DNA of 64,000 nt from Sitta carolinensis (Eukaryota; Chordata; Aves; Passeriformes; Sittidae). The notes beneath the pieces were generated by a model. That model worked only from the letters and a program-made list of their open reading frames with translations. It was not told the DNA's origin and made no database searches. Shown here one piece after another: positions 42,958 to 54,900 of this stretch. Numbering within the stretch: position 1 is the first letter of the stretch; each line of letters begins with the position of its first letter. A program made the translations under genes and the position numbers. The stretch is taken from contig CM063288.1 of the NCBI GenBank assembly GCA_032173965.1, positions 19,503,501 through 19,567,500 on the forward strand, given 5' to 3'.

Positions 42958-45900
42958 TGTCTGACCCATTCAGTTGTAAAAATATGGTTATAATTTGTTT
43001 ATAACTCTTTTTTTTTTTTTAAAAAAAGGTTCTATTTTCTTATTACGTGACCTGAAAACTCATACCAGATACCTGTTTAGGGCTGAATTATTGGGTTTTT
43101 TTAAAAGTTTGGACAATTTTGAGTTTAATTTGGGATTTAATGAGTCCTGAAAGTCCCAGGATACTAGCAGTGTTGAAACTGGATGCAGAGAGACCCTGCT
43201 TCACATGGGCTTTCAGCAAATCTTGTGTTGGCCTGAGAGTCCTATGGAAGAAGAATCAGCTAGGGGATAGCAACTAGAGCTGACAAAGAGGTGAAAGCTA
43301 GAAATGACAGGAGTGGTGTTGAAACTGGGATGGAAGGAGAAACCTTTTTTGCTTTATTAGGGTTTTTTTTTTTTTTAGGGTTAGAATTAAAAGTGTGAGA
43401 GACAGAATTTTTGTTTGAACTTGGATGTTTATTATTTTTTATTTATGCTATTGCTTTACTGACTATGAGTGTTTCTATCTGTGAAGTTAATAAGGCAAAA
43501 ATGGAGAACATTTTTTCTCACAGAGTGCTGTTTCAACACAGAGTAATGTTTTCAAGGTCTTTCTAAGCTTAAACTGCTCAATTACGAGATGCCAACTAGT
43601 TTATTTTAACTCAATATCTAGCTATTCAAGTTTTGCACTGCGGATTTTTCTAACTAATCACATAAAATTATCCTAACTTGTGAAGAAGAAGAAGACTATG
43701 TCCTAAATTCTTTATCTTGTTATATATATATTATTATAACTTACTACTTTAAATTCTAAATTTCTTACACTGTGATATAACACACTTCTGCTGAACTACA
43801 CACTCACAATCTCAGTGTTATCACTCAGTTTTGGAAGCTTTTTCCATGGCCAAATGGAGAAATGGTCAAATGCAGTGTATCTTTGATACAGAGGATCATT
43901 TTCTGTCAGCACAGAAAGCCTGAAATTTTCTGTGTCCAGAGTTCCAGCAAGTGTACCAGTGGAAAAAAGAGAAGATGCCAGGCAAAGTGATCAGTTGATG
44001 TGGGAAGACTTCAGCTGGCAAGCTTGATGTTATGGAGACCTGGGTTGTTAGGACAAAAATACTCAGAGAAGAGTAGCAAATGAAAAAAATGAGTTTTTAG
44101 TGAAAATCTCAGTGGGAAAGAATAGGGTCTTGAGAGGTGGTAGGAGCAGGAGAATGTGGAATAGGAATGCAAATGCTTGGAGTGTATGAGAGAGAGAGAT
44201 TGACATCTGGGGGATGTCATAGTCTCAGCTGCAAAGAAGAGTTGGCTGGAGTGGGAAGAGACTGACAGGTGGCTGGTGCAAAAGGCTGGAACATAGGATT
44301 TGAAGGGAGTGGACAGTGGGTAGTGTTAGGTTAGGGCATAGTAAGTGGGGAATTCAGGTCAGAGCACTTACCACAGTAGCTGAAGTAGAGAGCACAGGCT
44401 GGAATGGACATGAAGACAAGTACTTTTTCATGCAGTATTTTGAAGGGTTTATGTAACCAGAATATGTAGTTGCAGTTCTAGAAATTTGAGTAGAAAAGTG
44501 CAGTCATTTGACTCAGTTGGTTTCTGGATTACTTTTATTTTTCAGCTATTTTTATTTGTTTGAAAATAAATTTTTCATTAAAATCTCTCTGATATATCCA
44601 AGGCCTACACTTTACTGGAAGATTACACATAAGAATATGGCAAACAGATTTAGTATATTTATATGTTACCTGCTTTACAAAGTAAAATTATTTTTCTCTT
44701 CTTGCTAGTGTTTATTTAATAGTTTAATTTTCAACATTGCTTGTAGTAGTTCATTTAATGATAGATATGGTCAAAGTTTAGCATGAAAAATGGCTAATCA
44801 GAAAAAGTCAGAATGAATAGCTGCTTTAGATAAAACACAGCTACATCTTGGGCATCTAATCATTAATGTAGTTATCAAAAGTGCTAGATTTATGTACAGG
44901 AGAAGCAGGGCATGGATGAAACAAGTAACTTTTCATAGAGTAAAGGGTAAGGTCATTCCCTTTATAAAAGGGTGTGATATTTTCAAGGATCTGTGGCAGG
45001 CACACTAAGTTTTTGGTTAAATTTGGGGGCTAAAGCAATGGTAAAAATGAATGTTTCCCATTTGTTTTTCTGAGTGATTATTATCATCTTCTCAAATTTG
45101 TAATGGTATTGGAGGACCCATGAAGTTTATTGAGGACAATGTGATAACTGAGATGACTCAACCCATAGAGTGACTATGTTCATAAAGCCAGGCTGCAGTT
45201 TTTACTGTTTTGATTGTTTTGTTTTAATTTTCCTCCCAATTCCGGTTTTGTGTCAGTGAAGACTGAGCATACTGTGAACGTTAAGCAATCACCTTTTTTA
45301 GCCTACTTCAACATATAATGGCATCACTCAGGCAGTGGATTGTTGCCATAGAAACTGAAATTCAGAACTAGAAGCAAGCTTGAGCTGCTTGCGGTATTTT
45401 TCAATTTCAGTGTCATATTCCCATGGGCCATCATGGAAAATTACTGAGCTGTACTGAATCTGTCATAGTTTGTTTATGTCTTCTTATTAAATGCATCTAT
45501 TTACAGCCACTCTGCTTTTAGTCGAGGTGTTTATTGAGAAATTTCCAGGGAGAAATAAGTAAAATCAATTCTAATGAATGCTCTGGTCTGATCCTCAGAA
45601 TAATGAATCTTAGTGATGTTGTAAATAGAAGTTATTTTGAGAAATGGTGACTGTACAATGTAGCAGATAAATGGGCAGAGATATTTGGGTCTTTCAAATG
45701 CCTTTAAGAAAACAAGTTCAAAGCTTTGACTTATTAGCAAGTCACCTCAAGATGACAGGTTACACTGTATGATCTGCTTTGGGCCCTGTGCATGCCAGTT
45801 CCTGTGCCAGGACACTGATAATCAGACAGTGCTTGAGACTAAAGAAGAATCACCCAGCAAGATATCAGATGCCGAGTCATGTTTTTAAAGTCCATGTTAG

Positions 45901-48900
45901 TTATCTGAATCATGTCTGAGCAGTGGAAAAAATGCATTGTAAATGCTGAACCCCCTCAGCTGAGGGTCTTTTCAGTGTGGTGATCAGCTGTGGTGTAGGG
46001 CTTTTGTTTGGTTTTCCCATTTCCTCTATTTGTAAACTTACATCAAAGTAAGGAAAATTAATATCTGTTTTCTTTATCTTTTTACATTCATAAATATTCC
46101 TCTACCCACTGCAGTCTGTATTTATATAGGGTCTTACAGACCTGGCCATACAGCCTTGTACAGGTTACTGATACAGTTTAAATGGAAGGACAGACAAGAG
46201 TAAGTCTCTAATGTTTTCCATTTCTAAATCCAGAGCTGTGACAAACAATGAAGAAAAGTTAGTGAAGTCAGTTTGGCTTCAGGGAGATAAGGGCTTTTAA
46301 TCTGGACACAATCTCAAAGTTCCTTAAATCCCAGTATAAAGCTATTGGTGGCCAATATCTTGGGTGGAAGTGGGGGAGAAGGAATCACTGTGAGGAGGCT
46401 TAGCTGGAAAATAGATTATTCAGAATTGTTTCCTGTGCCATCAAGCTTGATATCAAAAGGGAGTTAGGTAGGATTTTATTATTATTGTTATTATTAACTT
46501 GCAAATGTTGGTTTCTCACAGAAGTAGTAGTTTTTGTATGAATGACGTTGCTCTCTCGTTTTCTTCCCATTCTTTACAGATAAAGAAGTTTCAAGACTAA
46601 GGTCTTGAGTTCCTTTTCTTGCCATGTTACGGCCTAATCTCTTAAAAGTTGGTGTGGTGAACACCTTTGAAGGGTGTTTTAGGACAGGATTTTATTCTGT
46701 TTTTTCAGACTCAAAAGAAAATAACACTAATTTCTTTTAAAACTCTGCTTTAGAAAAGAAAAAGATTCCTTTTTTTGCCTTGGAAAATTTTCCTTTATAT
46801 CAACCTTAATTTGGAATGATACTGTTTAAGGTGGTAATTGTAATCAGCTTGACATTTTCAAGGGGCTGTTTGCTCCATTATGAATGCTTATTTTTTCTTC
46901 TCCCCCCTTCTTTCACATAGACGACAGAAGGCTAGAGAAAGGCAACAGAAACTGTTGGCCGAATTTGCCTCGAGGCAGAAAAGCTTCATGGAAACTGCCA
47001 TGGATGTTGGTAAGTTTCTGTGTGGTTGTCTACTTGCATAGCAGTGCTGAAATAGCTGTTTGAAAATAAAAAAAAATCCTTTTGTGCTAAAATCAGTAGG
47101 AATTAATTTCCCTTTCACACAAAGTCTGTTACCTGTTACTTTTCTTATAGATTGAAGCCCAGCAGTAGGTTTATTTCTTAATTTTGGTCACTTGTTGTAA
47201 CAGTAATAAGACTGTCAAAAATGCAGGGATGGTGAGGCCTCAGCTTCCTTGTTTTGTCACTGTGGCAAATTTATATTATTATCATCATCATCTTTTAAAA
47301 CTTTATGAAAAATAGATGTGATTCACTGGTAAAATGTGAGAACTGTTGTAGTTGGTTTTGGGTACAGCACTTAAAAACTTTATAACACCTTTCTATTGAC
47401 AGTGTAGTAGATGGGAAGTACTCTGAAAATAAATGTGCCTAGGAAGAGATAGGAATAATGGAGAATAGCCAGAGCTTAAAGGTTATTTTATTATAACCCA
47501 TATACTTCTTAGTTTCTAAAGTGTTTAGTAAAGGGCGCAGAGGCTCACTGTTAATCCCCTGAGGTATTCATCTTTGATTGTTGGGATGCTGCAATGAAAC
47601 ATGGCTTAAATGGAAGTTACCTAATTACATGTTAATTATTCAATATTAAATATGTCTCATTTTACTAGTAGAATTTATTTATTTGAATTAACATACTCAG
47701 ATTTATCTGAGATTCTGAAAATAAAGGTTGGCATTTTCTTTTACATAGTTACTGTGGAAAAAAATTCCAATTATGTAGCACTTTCCATTTGTGCCCCCTG
47801 TTACTTTCTATTTATATTCTGTGACATCTGCAGAACTGCATTGTCATTCAAGCTTGCCTGGAAGTAATTAGGTGAAATTTAGAAACAGTTATGTTAATGA
47901 ACTAGGATAGAACAGCATCCACTCTGCTGTCTTTAGCTGTTTGACTGCAGGATAAACAAGAAAAGGAGAAAAATAAACCAAGGAAAGTGTTCTAAGAACA
48001 GCAGATAGAGCTCTTGAGGTATCTGAGGGACTGTCCAGAGAGTCAAAAATGTGGTGTTGGTTTCAGCTCCAGAGGCCTTCCTGCTCCTGGTTATAGCTCC
48101 TGGTTACAGCTCCTCTGAGCTCTTTGAGAGCACTGCCTCAGGGTGAGACCATGATTTATCTTGTGATGTGGAACTCTGTGCAAGAGATTTTTGAAACTTT
48201 ATAACCTTCAAAAGGGACTGGATAAGAACAAAACTAAACCACTCAGTTTTAGAGTAATAGTAGCCTTTAACAAATTAGAGGTATATTTGGAAAGATTCGT
48301 CTCTCTGAATTTTATTAAAACAAAATATGATTCGTTCCAGGCAAGGTGCTGAACTACTTATCGTGTTGAAAATTTCTAAATTGGTTGAATTATTAATTAT
48401 AAATGATAAGATACTTTTCATTTTTTTCAATAGTTTTCATGTCTCTGAAGTGGCCCATGTGATTTTACGACTTCTTTAATGCATCCTGAAAAGTATGCAG
48501 ATGATCTTTCACATCTTTCTTACAATGTGTGTCTTAGCAGGATGTCATTTTGTCCTTCGTGAAACATTCCTTAGTCAGACTTAAAAAGAAGTGCAGAGTT
48601 TTAATGCAAGGTGACATATATTTCCTAACACTCAATCTTCTGAACCCAGATAGAAAAATAAATTAGATACTGATCTCTTGAGAATATCTATGCTGGGTCA
48701 GGGCAAAGAATATTAGCATACTAATGGTTGCTTTGATACCAAGGGGCCACTTTGACTCAATGTGTACAGCAGGACAAATGTTGACTACAGTCAGTGGAGA
48801 CTGTGAACGATATTTACTGTGTTTACAAAGCCCTTCTGGTGTCGGGGTTTTGCTGGGTAGAGGAAATAATGGAATACATCCTTAGCTCTGGAGAGTAGAA

Positions 48901-51900
48901 ATGAAATTAAATTCAGGTAGCAATGCATTCTGCAGTACATCAATGTGCTAGTTTTTAGCAGATTAATCAGTAATTTTTTAGGAGGTAGGAAGTGCTAGGT
49001 TTTTGTAACTTTGTCTCTACTTTTATTGGTACAAAACTAAAGAAAGAGCTAAGTAATGAACTTTTTAAAAACTCTTGGGAACTAAAGGGTTTGGCTCTTC
49101 CCTGGATTTCTGTCGCAGTTTAAACTTTTCCATCCTCCTTCAGTTTTTTAAGGTTCATATTTATTCAGAGTAGTTCCTAAGGAAAAAGAGAAGTTCCAGA
49201 ACCCACTGTAAGGGCATGAGGTGTACTACAGCATAAGACAAATCTCAAGACAGAAACTTGGGTATCTTGTACCAGTACCATGTGTCTTACCTTGTATTTT
49301 TCAGTGCCTCGTTCTTCACACACTGCCATGATTAGGTCAGGTCTGTGAAATCAATTAGGTCAAATCTTTGGAGCTGGTTTAAGTGAGTAATTGAGGTTTA
49401 TCAGAGTCCATTCAAAAAGAAGTGAGGGGTTTTGTTTGCTTACAGTTTTTCTGGTATGCTTACTTATTTGAGATTTTAATTTCTTGCCAGTATCCCTTTG
49501 TTTTCTTTTACTAGCTCAGGTGCAGATTATTTTATTAGGAGGTCTTCCTTGGTGCTAGTAGCTTACTTTCCTTGAAAGCTTGTTTGCCAGAGTAGCCTAG
49601 CTACATATACATTTAAGTAGTTGTGAAGGAAGCATGCACTTAATCATTGAGTTAAATTAAATTAGCCTAATTTTTATATGCCTGTTCCCCATAGGCAATA
49701 AAAGTATAAATTGCATATATTGAACTGATTTTAAACACCTTTTAAATCCCAGGTTCTGTTGTTTTTTTTTTCCTTCAGGTTAAAAATATGCAATTTATGA
49801 TGAATGAATGGTATTTTGTAAATTAAATATTGACAGATTTTGATGACTTCCATTGAATTGCTCAAAATCAGATTGATCGATTGTATTCTCTTTCTGTGCT
49901 TCTGAAAAATATTGAATGGTTGCCTATTTTCTGTTGTATCGACAATATTTTAGAAAAAGAGGGAAAAGAAAGCTGAAACTCTAGTCCTTGTCATTTCTTG
50001 CTTTTGATACATAGGTGTACATGATCGTGCATTACACAATTATGAGGTGATGTTAAATATAAAAAGTAGCTTTTAGTGTTTACTTCCTCCCTTCTGTGCT
50101 ACCATTTGCTTCTAAATTTCCTGGATGTTTTGGACATTTGTACTTGATGCATTGTGCTTTTTATTTCATCGTACATCTGACTGCCACTAGATGGTGATAG
50201 ACATGTGTACAATATTAACAACAGCACGTCAGTGAAGATCAGGGTCCATTTTCATATGACCCTCAATAACTGACTAGGAAATCAGTACCTATTAAGACAG
50301 TGTAATTTTGATTCAGCCCTGTGAGCAAAAGCATTGCATGGAGCTTTTTATAGCAAATAAATATTCTGCCTGGCACCCAACATGCCCCTCCTTATGGCAG
50401 CAGCTTCCTGTGCCCAACTCATAGTAGACTTTCAGAAGACTGCAGTTCTCCTGAAAGCAGTTCTGCATGAGGACTGTTGCTGTACTCAAGGTTTTTGGAT
50501 TCTCTATCCAGTACCTCAGCCTACTTAATGAGAGGGATAGAAGGTATGGTTGAAGGTAGGAAGTGTTTTCCTTTAGAAAAATTATGTTCTAGGAAAGATG
50601 TGAAGAGCCCACATGTTACAGATCTGAGGCTAACTGTATGTGTTTCTGAGCAGCCAAGAGTGGGTCATTTAGTCCTAAGGTGCTTTTCTTTCAAGCCAAT
50701 AAAGACTTCTTAACTTTGATTGTAACATAACATAAAATGCCTTGCCCTGGAATCAGCCCCAGCAGCTGTCATGTGAGCACAGCTACGTGAGGTGCAGTGG
50801 CCTTAGCCTTGAACATTTCTGCGTGCCTAGGAAGGAGCAGTGTGGAACAGATAGAGGTGAAGGGCAACAGTCTGACTCTCTAGTAAACCAGATTTGCTCA
50901 TAGCTGACTGAAACAACCATTTGAAGGAAAAATGACTATGTTCAAAGTTTCAGTATAATATCTAATGAAATAGAAGCTAGATCTCTGCTTTATAGAAGTT
51001 TTAAAGAGATCAAATTTAATACAAAACTTGAATGACTCATTTAATTCCACAGGGAGTAGTTTTGCCAATGGAAAAACATGTACTTCATTTTGTAGGTGTC
51101 TTTCTTGGAAGCAGAAAGATGCATTTCAAGCAACCAACGATGTTTAAGTTGTTAGTTAGATAAACTAGAGCAAATATTTTGTAGTTTTTTTCATCACTTC
51201 CTCAATGCAGATGGATTGGACATTCTCAGGTGGAAATTCTCAGTTGGATTTCTTTACTTCTGTTTAATATAAATTTTCTTATTTGCTTTTAGAATCACCA
51301 GATGCTGATATTGCCATGGAGGTAGCTACATCTGAACAGCATGTTTCTGAAGCAATATATGACTGTGTTATTTGTGGACAAAGTGGCCCTTCTACTGAAG
51401 ATAGACCTACAGGGCTAGTTGTACTATTACAAGCATCCTCAGGTATGAATGTGTGGCTTGTAGGAAAAGCAGTGTTTCTGCAGCTTTTAGTATGTGTGCA
51501 TAAATCCTGTTGTGTCTCATGAAGTCTGGAAGCACAGTTTCCTATTTTTTTTGTGGATGGTCCTCTGTGAGACACATAAGGCACTTTTTAAAAGTCTGGG
51601 GAAAGAACAAACAGTTTAATTCCCTCCTACTTTCTACTAGCTTTTGCAAATGCAGCAGTGCATTACACACCTGCAGGAAAATCAGTACTGGAGAGAAAAG
51701 AAAATTAAACAGCCATCAGTGTGTCTGCATGTAGATACGAATGTTAGTGGACATAGGTGTTTGTGTGTGTGTGTCTGTATATATATATCTATATATGTGT
51801 GTGTGTGTGTAATGTACAAGTGAAAAAGAACAACTTTCAGTATTTAGACTCTTTAGTAAGTTTTTGCTTTTTAACATCAACAAAGCACATTATAGTTACA

Positions 51901-54900
51901 AACCAAAATTGCCCGATGGTTTAGCCTGTTGTTACCCAGTGCCCTGTGTACTGCTGCTTTTCTTCACACAGTGTTGGGGCAGTGCCGCAACAGCACTGAG
52001 CCAAAGAGGCTCCCAACCAGTGAAGAGGAGCAGATCTATCCCTGGGACACCTGTGCGGCGCTGCACGACGTGAGGCTGACAACTCTCCAGCGATACTTCA
52101 AAGATGTAAGGATTTCATGTGAACAAGACTACCACTTAAGAGAAATTTGTATATAAAAAGATAAATGGAATTACAACTTAGAGCTCTCCTAGTTTCGTTT
52201 CTGCATTTAGCAAATGCTTTTTCATGTGGCAGTCATTCTGAAATGTTTACATTTGATAGGTCCTTATTTTTAAATAGCTTCTGCCTTTCCCGTTATATTT
52301 TTGGTGATAGGCATCTAGTATATCTACAGGCTGCACAGTCATTAAACATCCACACAGATACTTTCTAGAAGATAGTATTTCATGATCCACTGTGACCACA
52401 CAATTGAAATTTGTATTCACTGTCTGAGCAAACACCAGTTCTCTTGTAGCTGTGCAGAGAACCCAGTCAAGGAATTGCTCTTAATCAGGTAAAAGTATTG
52501 TGGAAGCACAAAGTAAGTGGAAAAAGTTGTTTTAATCTGTAACAGATTTCTGAGCTACTACAGAGAAGGGGGATTATGAGTGGATGGGAAGGAGAAACCA
52601 GTAGAATGCATCCTCTTCTACTGGATCCTCAACTCTACACATTTGAAGTTCAGTTTTACATTAATTGATAGTAAATGTTTGCTCTGCAGTTCTGTTAGTT
52701 GTTCCAAACAGTTTTACATTTCTTCACAATGCCAAATTACAGCTTTTCTCATTTAATTTTGAGAACCAATTCTTGTTGCTTAGCAGGATATGTTCAATTG
52801 TAGACCTTTGTTGAAGGGCTGCCTGTGACTTCCCTTGCTAAAGCCAAAAATAGCTATGTAAGATAATACACTACTGTTCTGAGAAATCACTTTTGGGGAG
52901 AATAATATGGAGCCTGTGACCCTAAATTAGCTTCTATAGACTATCCTAGGTGAGATACCAGCTTTTCAGCATATCTAACTAATTAATGAGCCTTTAGAAG
53001 CTTAAAGATTGACTTTAAAGTGGAAAAACTGGCAATTTTTATTCTAACACAATTGCTAGCTTTGTCATAATGACATCCACCGATAATTCAAGTTGGCCAA
53101 CTGGAGCCAAGCTTGCTTATGTAGATTATGTGGAGTAAAATTCATAATTGTTTTGATGCAGTCCCAAAAATTGGTCAATCTTTTCAGAAAGCGTCATATT
53201 TTAAGGAAAATATGCATTTCCTTTCTAGAAGGTAAAACTCTTAAGACCTAAGCAAAAAATTATTTTTAACAAATGATTTTTTAGCTGAGAAAGAATAGGT
53301 GGACAAGCTTTTCTACTTTTGACAATAGTGATACTGGTTTAGTGTTTCAGATAATTAGTATTTTTTCCTGCTGATGTGATAGAAAGCACTGAAGTAGTGC
53401 TGAAGTGGAGCTTTATTTTTACATGTTCACATACTACAAGTGGAAGGAGTTCCAAGCAAAATGTTACCAAAAAATTGATTTTACTAAAGCTTGTGTCTTT
53501 CCCTTTCTGTGCAGTAGCACTACCAACAGATTAGTCTTAACATGCACTGTAATGCAATGAGCAAATGAATCCTACTTTCTAAAATTCCAGTCCTGATTCA
53601 AACATCAATTGAATTAGCTATTTTTGCTTTCATGTTTTCGGTCACTACTGTGCTAAAAAAACAAAGTCTCTGCGTGCAAAAATTAATCCTTAAATTGCTT
53701 TGGACATAGAAATGGAAACGTCTGCCAGTGTCCTGAGTGTCTTGTTCAGCTGAGCTAAGCAATAACAAGTCCTTTCGTTTATCAACTGTGTCCTCCCCAA
53801 TAAGTGTCCTTTCTCTAATAGATTTTGGGAGGCAGATGAATAATTTCACTTAGATGTAAAAATTTTAAGTTATGAAATATGATCTAGCTTATTCTGCTAG
53901 AAGAAAAGAATCAGCAAGAATGCCATTCAAAAGCTGCATAGAGACTGGGCAAAACACATCACTTCTTTCCATAGAGACTCCATCTTGCACTTTCTTAGCT
54001 GGAATCTGATGCTTGCTGTCAGGGAGTAGAGTTCTCGACAATTAAAAGAAAAAGTCATTGAAAGTGATGATTTTAATATGGGGAGGTATGACTAAAGATT
54101 AGGAGATAAAATTTCATATACTGAATTGATAGGACTGTTTCCAGAATCACACAGTACTCTGTAACCGATAGTTTGATATAGGTGTGCTCCATCCCAAGCC
54201 CGTGGCTTGCTTTGGACTCTCCTTCATTTCTGAGCTCAGGAGTAATAGAGCAAAGCCTTTCTGGCTAAGACTTTGAGCTTGGTTTGTTGTTTGGTTTTTT
54301 GTTCGTTTTCTTTTTTCTTTTTGCAACTGCTACTCAGTAGCCTCATTAGATATATGCAGTAAATAATGATTTTTCTGAATGAAATATTGGTCCTGTGGGG
54401 CTTAGCCAGGTGTATCATACAATCTTGTTAATACTGCAGTTTACTAAATCATGCAGGAACCAGCAGGAGAAAGTCTTTTTATATTTTATGGCCTAAGAAG
54501 CTCACAGCACATTATGAATGGCAGATTGAGGCATGGAAAACAGGAGCATGTCCCATAGCTAAAATTTGTAATTTTGTTTTGATTTCCTGCTTATATGCAG
54601 GAAAATAAAATAAAGGTACTAGGATATGCTTAGAAAATGCAAGTATCAGAGTTATTCATGGTACTCTGATTTTGCATCATACATTAAGACCATTTTAGGG
54701 TTGTTCTAGAATTCCTTTCTAATTCTGGTAGTGATAAATCTTTCTCTGTTCTTTGAACATATAACCAGAATGTACATTTCAGTCTGTGTATGAAATTTTT
54801 GAGAAATGGAGATTTAATACTTTGACTGACTATAATTAGATATTCCGCAAGAGGATTTTCTAGAATTCCTTATAATTTTGCCAGAGGTGATTTTTTCTTC

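Larger units (their letters stand above)
42484..46920 (+). other. UBR3: UBR3 intron 23 (4.4 kb, phase 2)
   Basis: AT-rich. Holds a 43-base T run (42912-42954), a T13A7 run (43008-43027), a purine-biased block (~44040-44420) and a TTA-type microsatellite (46476-46497). No exon or RNA gene supported. Confidence 0.85.

Noticed and set aside
44040..44420. Purine-biased block in intron 23, and a similar one at ~14330-14700 in intron 6, as copies of one repeat
   Set aside because: Side by side they share composition but no consistent run of matching sequence, so a common origin is not supported.
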